Assembly: GCA_047495785.1 (NCBI GenBank)
Contig: JBLDXI010000001.1
Coordinates: forward strand, 4,526,001 to 4,590,000
From: Lepidodermella squamata
Lineage: Eukaryota > Gastrotricha
DNA length: 64,000 nucleotides
Direction of reading: 5' to 3'
Each line of letters begins with the position of its first letter. Position 1 is the first letter of the stretch. Below, piece by piece: positions 37,346 to 50,200 of the stretch. Under the pieces are notes generated by a model. It saw only the letters and a list, made by a program, of their open reading frames with translations. It searched no databases and was not told the DNA's origin. The translations under genes were made by a program, and so were the position numbers.

Positions 37346-40300
37346 GCGCGCACAATATCTTCCGCGGTTTTAATGCGTAATAACAACATTTACAACGCTC
37401 AACATATTCTCACACAAAATCGGCGCGCGAACAAATTTTATGATGAATGAGCAGGAGGAAGGCGGCCGCGCCTCGCCAATTAATATAATAAATATTGCAG
37501 AGCGAGAGCAACTCTCTCGCACATATATGCGCATGTGCACAAATGAATGAATGGGCTGGCTTTGTTATCTGTGTGTCAGCCGACCCGACCCGGCTGCGTT
37601 GTTCAACAGCGACAGAAACAGGCCCGGCTAAATATTACCTATAGCAGCTAATGCCGCGTTTGCTTTTATAATTACGATTATTGTTAGTATTATTGGTGCA
37701 CTCGTGGCACGGCCACTATCGCATCGAACAGAAGTGAGCCCCCGCTGTATAACCACCCATGGCCTCATGTATATCGTGCAACATAACATCCGCCCTTCAT
37801 CATCGGCCCAATTTGTAACATTTTCTCTCGTGATTATTATTTAACCACCGCATTATATTATTATGAAACGTCAAGGATTTCATATATAAATCGCATGAAT
37901 TTCCTGAGCTAATTTGCACTTGTTTTTTCGCACCTATTTTTAGGACACCTTAAAGTCAAATATTATTAGGACTTAGGACTCATTTAATTTTCAGCATCCA
38001 ACAGCTCAATTATTAATCTTTCCAACTATAATTTAGGTGGATTCCTAGAAATTGCTGAATTTCCATTGCTTCACTTGCCTGTGGCTATTAATTCGTTTCC
38101 TCACCTTATCCTTTGAAGATGAAATTGATTAGGACCATTTGAATTGGGTGCTTCGCCAGGAATTTCGCCTTTTTTAAATTTAGGCACAGCTTAAATTGGA
38201 AAATTAATCAAATTAATTAGTCTAATTTAGAATTTGTTTGAAGCATTGTAGGGTGACTAGAAAAGCTTTGGTTATCATGTAAAATAAGTGGTGTGGCCAT
38301 GTATATACCACCTATGGTCATTCACAGGTCATAGTCGAGCAAGAACACTCTAGGTATATGAAACAACTTGAACCACCTATGCTTTCCAGCTGTAAGTATT
38401 AAATTATGCCTGGATGAGTAACATTATTCGTGTTCAAGAGTTTCGTGGCGAGGGGTATACCTACCCCATTTTTTCACGCTCAGAAAAAAGTCAGAATAAG
38501 TTTGAGTTGGTATAAGGAAAGAGTGTATAACTTCAACTTGTTTACGGTTAATTAAGGCCCCACGAATAAGAACCAGAATTTTCCTATTTTTTTCAAGACT
38601 TTCTAGATGAAGGAAAGCGATTAGGGCGAAGGGTTTCCAATATTCTTCGAATAGGGCGAGGATAATCTTTATAGCTTAGTATAGATAACGTGAATAACCT
38701 TTAGCCAAGGTTGAATTAATTTATAAGAATATATTACAGTGTTAAGGAAGCTAAAAGGACACTATTTGATCGACTTATAACACAAGTCAGTGGAAAGTAT
38801 ATTGTCTGTATCACGTCCTAAATCTTCCAGACTTGAGTTGTCGCGCGCGATAAAAGCACCCTGGTATAGGTCATGTGCGTCATACTTTCGCCGGGCAATT
38901 GGTGTGGCAATCGGCCGCATTTTAATCGGTGTCCTTATCGTTATTTTTAATTGTTTCAGATAACGATGTATAGCACAGTTTATCTTGAAACAACAATATC
39001 AGCCGGCGAGGTATTTTTGGCTACAACAGAAAACCAGTAGCGTCAGATAATTTTTACAAATTCTGAATTTTTTTCTTATTTTCGAGTTCATCAATCTTTA
39101 TTTTTATTTTTATTAATTTTTTTACTATATTACCCTAGGTCATTAAGGTGACAAAGGAATCTCGTTCATCAGCAACACACGGGTGATGATGCTTTCTTTT
39201 CAATTGCTGACACATTTTTTTCATTATTTTTATATCAATTTATACCAACTACTTTTATTCACTACAACATCATTCCTGTGCAAGATTAGAAGATACAGGT
39301 GTTTTACTGGTACCTTTTTTATGGCTTAAATAGCGCCAAATAACAAGTTGTATAAAAATACACACTGGTAATGCTGTAATAATAATGTTGTTGTTGACTC
39401 TTAAGGCCGAGAGTCGCAAAAACAACGCAAAACTAGTGGCGTAAGTACGGCTATTAATCTCGGTAAAGCATCATCGTGTTTATGCCAAAAACAACAACAA
39501 TCTCGAGCTGTATTATTTGATAGACACAGAGACACAGAGAGACATTATTACTGGTATTTTGATAGAGATAACTCACAACGTATTTTTTATTACAACTACT
39601 GGGCGCACTCGAAACACCCTGTGCGGTAGAAAACAGGTTTTTCGCTTCGAAAATGTCATTTTTCAGAATATTGCCTAAATTAATCAGCGAAACAAGGCGA
39701 ATCGATTGGTATATAGGCCAAAATCACTTTTCGGAATTCGGAATTCGCCGAAAAATTGGCTATTTCCGTCAAAAAATTCATGTGCGCAATTTTTATTTCA
39801 AATTAAAGAGCGAAGTGAGGTGAGGTTTTTATTATATAGGTCAAGTTACACTTATAAATTTTTTGAAAATATTCGCCAAGTCCCTATTTTCAGTTGTCAA
39901 TTTTGTAGCCTGTTGATGTCTGTGTTTATTTCCGGTTTTTACTAGGGTTGTTTACCGCGCACCCTACAATAGGCATTCGGGGGCTAATATCATCATCTTC
40001 TTTGTATCATCCTAAGTACTGTCATAGCTAACAATATCAGTCTGGAGTGAGTCCAAAGTCGCGGATGACAGACCTTGGTGAAAAACGTGGTGACCGAATG
40101 GCGATCATCCGGTGCCGCCGCTGCGTCAAATACACACGCGTGCGCACTTTTATTATTAGGCATCACGTGCGGGCGAGTTTTGTGTCACTCTTTACCTACT
40201 ACTATATTTGTGCGCACCCTTGTTTACTTGGACCCATCATCAAACACGCACACACTTGGCCCCACCACCACCACCACAGCGGCCTGCCTGTACAGCAGAA

Positions 40301-40804
40301 AAATGTATGATGTTATTATTATTATTTAGGTAATGCTCTCCATAGACTGATACTATTAGCGGGGCCAGTGCTGTGTGCGCGAATTAGATACATTCTGCTG
40401 ACATCAATACCTGTGTGGGTTTAGTCGCCGGCCGCGCCCGTGTCACGTCGTCGTCCAGAGTCAATGGCCAAGGTGTGCACAACACCTAGACTTATTCACT
40501 TCAGCACGCAACTTTTCGCTAACAAGACTCACTTTTTTCTATCTATACCTCTAGGTATATAGCGATTTTATTAATGAGGCCAATGTCCCTTTTATACCTA
40601 CTATTTATTCAAGCCTTTGTCATCATTTTTCTACCACCCAACGCACGATTCATTTAATTTTCTAAAGCCGAAAAGATCCTTTGTTAAATCTAGAGACATT
40701 TTCATATCTAATTAGTTTTTGATCATTTTCAGGCATCTTTATTAATGTAGGTCGTGAATTTGGCCTCTGGAAATCAAGATGGTGAACGATTCTGTAACTT
40801 TTTT

Positions 40805-41012
40805 GGTGTGTCGCGTGGTTGTCACATGGTGTCACCAAAGTCGACATTTTTCCGTTAATTGGTTACCTGAGATCGGCTTCTTGTTGTCTTCAAGTAATTA
40901 GGTTAATTTTTTGCTGAGAACAGCTTTCAATCTGCGACCATCGCCCATATTGACTAAGGTGTGGCACAAAGGTGACACCATGTGACAAAACTTGACACTG
41001 CGACATCTCATG
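40805..41012. repeat. Foldback element upstream of the RhoGAP gene
   Basis: An 18-base perfect inverted repeat (40819-40836 against 40971-40988, core TTGTCACATGGTGTCACC) is extended by imperfect pairing on both sides, with TGTCGC/GCGACA words at the outer ends. The central spacer is about 134 bases and has no ORF. Confidence 0.7.
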
Positions 41013-41195
41013 AACCTTTTACGTTAAAATTACAAGATTTTCACATTCTTAATCCTTGGATAATTTCTGATTTTTCCATAGATTTTTAATAATTTTTCGA
41101 AATTATTGAAATTTTAAATGTCGTCGTGAATTGGCGATTTTTTTTTAACAAATTTCAAATCGGATCTATTTTATCGACCTGATTGAGATTATTTT

Positions 41196-41213
41196 CTGCT
41201 GCTGCTGCTGCTG
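41196..41213. repeat. (CTG)6 repeat abutting the RhoGAP ATG
   Basis: Six CTG triplets run straight into the candidate start codon at 41214. They could equally serve as the pyrimidine-containing tract of an acceptor at 41235. Confidence 0.7.
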
Positions 41214-44200
41214 ATGTCTTCCGCATCGACACCAGCTCAGAGCGTCTACAGCACGCTGAAGAGCTTCAGTGCCAGCAAGTTATTCGGCGCGAAAAATCCG
41301 AACCCTGAAAATAATAGAAATAACAATAATCGGAATTCGCTTTATTTCAACAACTACGCCTCAACCACTGAATTTGACGACCAGCCGAAAAAACCGTCGG
41401 CTAATTACTGCGACGAGGCAAATTTCTACGGCGAATACCCGGTTGCTCCGGGTAATAATAATAACAATTCGGTAATTTTACCGAACTACGACCAGGCCGT
41501 TATGTCGAGATCGAGGTCTTCGGGCGCTGTTCTCGCCAATCAGGGTGGCCAATACGCTTCGTTGACAGCTTTGAATCAAAGCATGACTCACCCTGGTAGT
41601 AATTACCAGCAACAGGGTGAGCAGTCGGCTGATGGGCCGGTTTTCCGGACGGTCACCCTGGCTCGCCTCGTCGCGCAGGGTGTCAAGCGGCAGCCGTGTA
41701 CGAACCCGTTTTTGGCCGGCTACCAGGCGCCGACCGCCCAGACCCAGACGCAGAATACTATGCCGCCGTCATCCTGCTTCGGAATATCCTTAAGAGCGTG
41801 AGTTTAATCGGGTTTGCTTTGGAATTTCTGAGTCAAAAGTAGGCATTTTTCAAAAGGTTAAAATGAAGCGTCAGATAAATAATGAAAAATTCCCGAAAAT
41901 CCGAGAAGATGAATTTTAGCTCTAAGGATCAGGAAAAGATCTTAGGATTTTTTCCATGAAGCAGAATTGAGACGTCGATTATAAATAGCCAATAGGCAAT
42001 AGCCTTGGATCATAAATCGGAATATTTTTTGCAAGTTGAAATCTGTAAAATTAAGAAAGAAAAAATCAAAATAGCCAAACATCCGTATTTGCAAGATTTG
42101 CAAGATCACGAGAAATTTTCAATTTGAAAATAAAATCTCGAAAAATCATCTGCTCAATTTTACAGTTCGCAGGGTGATTGAAAATTATTTTTAAAATTTG
42201 TTGCGATGTTGGCATCATTTCATGCGACCTTGGCTCACCTGTCGTATGCTCAAATGTCGCTTTTTTTATTTGATATTCGAATTCGCTAAGCTGCCGAGGC
42301 AATTAACCGTTGCTCATTTGTCATACGCTGAAATGGCGACTCCATGATATTTTTACATCCAAGAAATTTAGGATTATCTAGGTTTTATGCTCTTTTCCCT
42401 ATTTGTCGTAATTTTTCTCTAATTATTTATTGTTTATTTTTCAGTCATGTTGTTATGTCTCCACACCCATCAATGGTCGCTCGAAGCCGAAGCAGTGGTA
42501 TAATTGGCCCAGCCCCTCTTCCCGTCGTCCTCGTTTTCATCGACGAACTGCTACCGTCCCACTTGTTAACCGCCCAGGGCCAGACCGTAGTGCTGAGTCA
42601 AAGCCTGCAAATTCTCGTAAAATCCGTGCACGTCGGCGATCAAGTCGTCGCTGTCAACGGAATTTCCGTCCTGTCAGCGCCATCCCTAGACTACGTTGAG
42701 CAGTTAATTGGCCAGAGTGGGAATTCACTGACCCTGACGCTATCCGCGCCTGTCCTAGACAACGGTTCCAGCAGCAGGGCCGGTTCCACGTTGGCGACGA
42801 CGAATGGAACCCTGCGGAAGTCGGATGAGGAAAATTTAGCGGCTGAGCCGGTTGAAGTTGTTGATCATCGGAGGCAGATGAGCATGTCCCGATCGGGATA
42901 TAATGGCGCCTCATTGACGGCTATGACAGCTCTCAGGCAGCAGTCGAAGAATCAGGAATCGGTAAGCCTTAATTCCTAGCTTCGACATTATTGCTAGTTT
43001 TAATTAGGAATATAGGAATATAGGAATTGAGCATGGGGAATGGGAATAGGACTAGAAATAGGAATAGGAATTGCGATAGGAATGGGAATAGGATTGGGAA
43101 TAGGAATAGGAATTAGCAATAGGGCTTCTTAAATTTGAGTTGGTATAATTGCTGTTATTTGACCCAATTTTCGACAATCCTATCCCAGGAAATTGGGAAA
43201 ATTATGTAGTATTGACCTCATTATCCATTGGGATATCGTGAATCATTTTAAAAACAGATTACTCTCATGTAGCCTAATCAATAATAATAATATAATAATA
43301 ATAATTTTATTTCGAAATTGCTTTCAGGATTAGAAGGGCAGGCCACTAACACTAACCCAGTAGTAGTTTACATTTTATATAGGATTTAAGATCCACGCGA
43401 AAAATATTTGCTTTGAAGATTTCATTACGTACTTTAACAGGGAGAGAATCAGAAAAATCAAAAACACTCGGGTGAAGATTATTCCATATTTCAATGTTAC
43501 GATTAAGAAAGAAATTTTTATACACTGGTTTAGTAGCATTACGGAAGGTATTATTGGGATTTTTTACAATATAGCGAAAACGATGCCCACGATTGCTATT
43601 TGTTAAGAAGATAATGTTGTTTTTCAGAGTTGTGTTTACAGAGCCATTTATTATTTTGTAAAGAAAACAGAGATCATTAATAATGCGACGTTCCTCAAGC
43701 GAGCGAATATTAAGATATGTAAGCCTTTGTGGATAAGTAAGACGGTTTTGGTCCCGAATCGAGAATCCAAGAGCTCGTCTCGTGAAGTAGGACTGCACTT
43801 TTTCTATCGCAACAATATTTTCCTTTAAATATGGTGACCAGACGCTGGAACAATACTCAAGAAGAGGGCGAACATAGACACAGTATGCCCATTTAAGGGT
43901 TTCAGCAGATTGCCCCTGAAGCGCACGTAAAATTAAATTAGCTCTGAGATACGCTTTTTTTATAGCTTCATTACACTGGGCTTTGAACGATAATTTCTCG
44001 TCAACAAGCAAACCTAAATCTTTATAACTAGAGCATTTTTTAAGAGGCACGCCACCAAGAAGATAATTAGTTTTTGGATTTTTAGACCCGACATGTAAGA
44101 TTGCACATTTTTCTAGCGAAAGTTTGAGTTGCCAACTACTGATCCATTTGAAGAGGTTCTCAAGCGATAAGACAAGGCGGTCAGTTTTACACAAATCGTC

Positions 44201-47200
44201 GCGGCTAAATACGATATAAATTTTACAATCGTCTGCAAAGAGCTTAATTGAGACACCTTGAGGTAGCGAATCGGCCAAGTCATTTATATAAATTAAAAAC
44301 AACAGAGGGCCAAGGACCGATCCCTGAGGAACACCACTTGGAACGTCACATTCATCGCTGAATACTCCATTCACACAAACTTTTTGTTTTCGACCACTAA
44401 GGTACGATGCAAGCCATTCAAGCAGTTCTCCACTGACTCCAATCGACTCAAGTTTAAGTAATAATTTTCTGTGACACACGGAGTCGAAAGCCTTAGCAAG
44501 ATCAACATATACAATATCAACGCAATCTGAACATTCGACCGCAAACGCCCAGTCAAGGAAAGATTCCAACATTTGGGTTGTAGTTGACTTGAAACGCATG
44601 AAACCATGTTGGGTTGGCGATATAAGATTATGGTACAGAAGGTAGTCAAGCAAGTGATTTCTGATAATAGTTTCAAGAACACGACACATTGTACACGTTA
44701 GCGAAATTGGTCGATAATCAACAGGATATTTTGAGTTTCCTTTTTTAGGCACAGGGGTCACAAACGCGGATTTCCATTCATCTGGAACGACACCTTTAGC
44801 AAGTGAAAGCGATAAAATTCGGGTAATGGGAGTAACCAAGCAAGATTTCAAGTTTTTGAAGAAAATTGATGGCAATCCATCGGGACATAAAGAATAAGAA
44901 TTAGATAGATCAGAGAGCACTTGTAATACCATTTTTTCATCGATTGGAATAGACGTAATTTTATCAACAATGTTCGAGCTTAAGGTGGGCGTGTGCATAT
45001 CATCAAGCGTAAATACAGTAGAAAATTGATGATTCAGAGCATTGGCCTTTTCAGAGTCTTCGGTACACAATTTACCGTTGGAATGGATTAGTGGTGGAAT
45101 ACTAGAATGATTCGATAATTTTGAATTTACAAAGCCATACATCTTCGATATGTCTCTTGAAGCAATCATTGACCTCACATTTTCACGTTCAAATTTTTCG
45201 ACAGCACATTTATATTCAGAAGCCAAGCGATTGTAATGAGCAAGGAGAGACACGTAATAAGGTGACGATTTATCAGAACGATTTGCTCTCAATTTTTTCC
45301 AAGACGCCAATTTTTTACTCCCCAGTTTTCGAATATATTTGGGATATTTGTATTTTCTTGGAGAGTCACATTTTAACGGTACAAATTTTACAACCAAAGA
45401 ATTAAGAAGGGAAATAAATTTAACATAACATTTATGTATATCATCATAACAGTCGTAAAAGAAATCATACCATGAGAAAGAATTTAAACATTCGATAATT
45501 TTTGGAAAATTAGCCTTTCGAAAGTTACGCGTTTTATCATTAATTTGCGGGGGTGTTAAGGTTACGTCAATTTCAAATTTTAAAGAAGAGTGAATACTAG
45601 TGGAGAAATTTTCTATTACAGACAGATTGTACACACTACGTTCTGCATTAGTTAGAAGGACATCGAGAATCTTGTCGTTACAAGTTGGTTCAGTAACTAG
45701 CTGACTGAAAGAGTTTTCAAAGAAGCATTCGATAAATAAGGTCTCCATTCTTCGATAACTTTTGACCGTATCAGTCCAATCAATTTTACCCAAGTTAAGG
45801 TCAGCTAACAGGTAAATCGGCTGAACGCACTTAGCAAGGTAAGATATTGCAGAACACAAAACAGAGCCGTACTCAAAGTCGGTTTGAGAAAAATAAGGCG
45901 GGCGATAAAACCCGACAAATCTCTTGGTACAATTTTTTGAGAAGAAAACGTCTATGGCGATAATTTCGGCTTCATTTAATTCAGAAGGAATTTCAACACG
46001 GACAAAATTCAATTCTTTTTTTATCAACATGCAGACACCGCCACCACCACATTTTGTACGATCATTTCGAATTACAACATACTCTTTATTACACAACATG
46101 CCATCAGTAACCGTAGGATTTAGCCAAGTTTCAGCTATGATGATGATGTCATAAACACCCTGATTTAGAAGGTTTAAAAGTTCGGGAAGTTTGTTTTTCA
46201 AGCTACCAGCATTGCAGAAAAAGACACGGCAGCGTGTTAGGCCTGCTGTGGCCTAGATGGCCTTCTTGCTTTTAGATGGCAACGCAGCAGGAATCGGGTC
46301 TTCGACGAGAGAACCATCGCCAAAGCTGTATGAGAAAGAACCAACCGACGTTATCAGTTGAAATCCACCTTGACCGAAAGCAATTTTAAGATTCTTGTTC
46401 GTCTGCTTCAAATCCTCAATTTTTTCCCGGAAAAGTTTACTAGCCGTTGAGCGATGCTTAGTACGACAAGGACGACAGGTGATGCCATCTTGTTTGACCT
46501 CAGTAGGCTTGTATTTCTCAAGCACGGTTTTCAGGAGGCCATGGTTTGACTTGATTTCGAGTTTGATAGGCCTGGCATTTTCACGGGTCGGACGACCCGA
46601 AACACGTTTTCCCAGTCGAAAACAGTTGAATTCAGCGTCATGTAACTCCGGTATTTCCTGACGGATTTTCTCCGGTAGCTTATCCGGCTTTTCTTCGCCG
46701 GGATCGATAACGCCGAACACGACGATGGAATTAGCAAGCTTGCTTTCCTCAAGTTGATTGACACGTAGTTGCAAATCATTAATAACCTTGGTCTGATCGG
46801 TCACTGTCGTTCGGAGTTGCTCGACTTCAGACTTGAGCTTTACAAGTTCCATGGTAAAATGCTCCTTGATACGTACTTCCGTGCCCGTCATCAGCCGTTC
46901 GAGCCTAGACCATTCGGCCTCGTCAATAGGCATGTTGGCAAAGTGCCAGTATAGTAAATTTGAGAGAGGGTTATCAAATGTGTGTAAAAACACAAAAAAT
47001 TCAATTTACGTTTAGAATGAATCGCAATTCCAATCAAATCAAATTTAGAAAAATTTAATAATCCTATGTCATCGTCGCTATTTAATACGACAATGAAGAG
47101 ACGGCCCTTTGAGATTTTTTATCCATCGATTTATACTGATTTATTTTCGAGAACGACAAAAAGCGTAATTTAATTCTTGGTGCCGCTATTTTTTAGAACG

Positions 47201-50200
47201 CCAATTTATTATACATATACGGGTCAAATTTCGCGATTTGCGGAAAATCTTTCCATATGCGGTCACGCTAGCCAAAAGCAAGATCGTGATTTTACATCGA
47301 TCATTCGGTTTTTTTTATTAATCATGTTAATTGCACATTTCTCTCGCCTAGTTACACGCGGAATTCCGCCATGCTCTTATCCAGTAAAGGCCGGGGAAAA
47401 AACGATAGCGATAAGCAAATTATATTTCTTGTTATAGAGGTGGCGCAGCATCATTAGCCGGGCTATTTACGCGCTCAAAAAAATCGCTCACATAGGTAGT
47501 TTTTCGATTGTGAAGGTGCGCGTGCGCGCTGGGGTTAACTGCGCACCGGCACAAATTGCGCGCACAAAAACTGGCCGTGTAATAATGATGCGCGCACTTT
47601 TTTTATATACGCGCGCGCGCACTTTTAATATATCTCATACCTGTGCGCGCCCGCACGCGCGCGCTCTGGTGAACACAAATCAGACACAGGCTTGCCGCGT
47701 AACGGCGGCACTTAGTTAACGCAAAATGATAGATGAATGCGCGATCGCTATATGCTATAGGACTTGCATATAAACCTATTTATTTATCAAACATCAGACC
47801 CGTTTCGCCTGGCTTATAATATAAAACGCGGCCTTAAAATAGCCCCCTGAAGCTAGTTTATAAGGCGCCTGAAACAACAATGGAGCCATCGAAGCAGCAT
47901 TATTACTATCATTATTACGATCGTTTATTGCCCGCCTGATTTTCTTAAAATATAATTTACCTGTGCACACATAGAGAAAAAATAATAATAATAAAACAAA
48001 ACACGAAATGATCGCGCACTGCCTGCGTGTAATTTAGGTCAACGCACATTAATTGACGTGCGTGCGTCCCACAAGGCGCTCGAAATAATTTCCGCCTGCC
48101 GGTGACCGGTGACATCGATCGGCGCCATTTTTTAGTTCAGTCACCCTGTAGTATTACCCGCTTTAAAGTTCACTTTTTTCGCACCTCTAGCAAAAAAAAC
48201 CACGGCCTATAATTTTCGGCGTAGAAATTAATTCGTGGGACCAATATAATCAATGTAACCTTGAACTGCCTGGATTGTGACAAATTAATTTCTGAAATTA
48301 TTTCCTGGATTAGATTGTTGGTTTTACGTTTCAACACCGACCCTGGATCTATCTATTTCTGGAATATTTGATCATTCTAATTTTTTACGTTTTTCTTATA
48401 AATTCGGAATAAGTAGAATTAGGAAATCGTTTCCCCCTTCCTATTCCTAATCCCTAAATTAAATACCAGAAAAGAACTAAGAAGGTATTTTCGATTCGTA
48501 TAAGAATAAGGAGATTGAGGAATATTGGGCCACCATTTTCTCCCAATTTCCTGAAATTGTTTTCTTGAAAAATTGAAATAAATTGAAAATTTCTCCCCAA
48601 TTTTCACTTTTTATTCTAACAAAATTATTTTGTATACGGCATAATATTAAATTGTATTTTGCATTTTTTTAAACATTTTAGCTGAATTATTACGACCATG
48701 CCGCGCTGTTTGCGAACCGGCCCGCCAGCGTGACGACAGCCGCCCAGCCTCAACCACCTGTTGAGCGCGCCTCGCACTATGCCGAGATAGTCCAGGCGTC
48801 GAGTTGCCTCACTCTCAACCAAACGACAATGACCAGCCGAGAACCGAGTCGCCCGGCCTCACAGCAACCACGGCCTAGCAACGCGCCGAATATAACCAGC
48901 AAGTTGACAGCCTACGTGCCGCCCATGGCCGCCCCGCCACGCCCGGCTGCGCCCGTCACGGGTTATGGCGCCGGCGAAAGTAGGGCGTTTTTAGCCTTGC
49001 AGAATCAGCCAAGCGTGACGAAACTAGCCGGGCCGCAACAGCCGACGGTGCCGCAGTTGCAGCAGCAGTCGGCGGCTGACCAGCTGCGAATTTACATGGC
49101 CTTGCCGGCGAACAAGCAGCAGCAGCAACAACAGGATGAACAGTCTTCGAGTTTGAATTACCTCGAATTCCCGGCTGAACCTTTGAGGTGAGATTCAACT
49201 CAAAAATTGCTTGGAAAAAATATAACGAAAATTTTAAATGAAAAGGAATTTTGAGAAAATGCAGATTTTAAATATTTGATTGAAATATTGAAAACTCTGA
49301 AGAAAAAATTGAAATATTTGAAAATTTCACCCGTGGCTTGGGTCATAGTAATTGTCGTCTTTAGTTCACTATTTACTATTTTTCGTTTTTTCTCGATTTT
49401 TTTTAAATTTCAGTTTATCTGGGGGAAATCTGAAAAATATAGATCAGCTGTCAAATATGGCAGTGTTTATCCATTACAAGGAAGTTTAATTGACTTAAAT
49501 TGACGTAGTGTCCAGTTTGCTTCGGAATTTATCGTTTCGTGCAATATTAGGACGCCTTCGCGAGCTTTTTTTATTTTTTTTTAGACTTTGAGCTAAATTG
49601 AGGACATACAGGTTAATCTGATCTCTTGGGTTGAGCTGTTGCGAGTTCACTTTTATGAATTCTGACTCTGTGGTCTGAAAAAGTAGCTCGTTTACCTCAG
49701 TTTCGAAATGGCGGAAGAAAATCAATATATTTTATACTTATTTAGGTAATCGTTCATTGATTTGGGAAATCATTTTTATAAACCAATTTGCCTATTATTT
49801 CCAAGTAATTCTATTGATTAAATTTTTTTTTACGAAATTTTCATTGCATCCCAATGACGCAAATCAGGTGCAAACATGATTAAATAGAGTACACAATCGC
49901 AAAAAATATATTTATCCTAATTTTTTATAATTTCGATTTTTTCTTCAATAGCCGATTCGCAAGTTTGCCTGTCGATGTCCTAATGAAGCAAAATTCGACA
50001 TCGAACGCCTCGCCCGTATCAGCAACATCAAGTTCCAGCTCGACTATAAGCTCCGAAGCCTCCGCAGCCACAGCCATCAACAAAGCCGTCGGCATAATGG
50101 CAGCCCCCATGGCGGCGCCCCGGCCGTCGCCCGTCATGCTGGACACGCCGAAACAGGGCGCGTCGAGCGGCTCGTCAAACGCCTCGTCGTCGTCGATCAG

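Larger units (their letters stand above)
33090..41213. other. Large gene-poor region upstream of the RhoGAP gene
   Basis: Eight kilobases with no ORF that resembles a known protein. It contains alternating purine-pyrimidine tracts (separate entries), a compact palindrome at 35825-35853, CTG and CCA triplet runs (about 36084-36099 and 40262-40276) and a foldback near 40.8-41.0 kb. It probably contains 5' non-coding exons and regulatory DNA of the RhoGAP gene; a candidate distal first exon is at 36000-36057. Confidence 0.5.
43285..46990 (-). mobile_element. Non-LTR retrotransposon (LINE, CR1/Jockey-like), apparently full length
   Basis: This antisense element in the largest RhoGAP intron has ORF1, then an ORF2 with endonuclease and reverse transcriptase, and a short 3' end. 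Read on the minus strand, the 3' end runs AATAAAATTATTATTATT and then continues in ATT repeats, the microsatellite-like tail typical of CR1/RTE-type elements rather than a poly-A tail. No RNase H domain and no LTRs are seen. The 5' boundary is not defined; about 46990 is where ORF1-linked sequence ends. I could not identify a target-site duplication. Confidence 0.88.

Noticed and set aside
45121-45405. Plus-strand ORF across the LINE
   Set aside because: Opposite to the clearly coding ORF2 frame.
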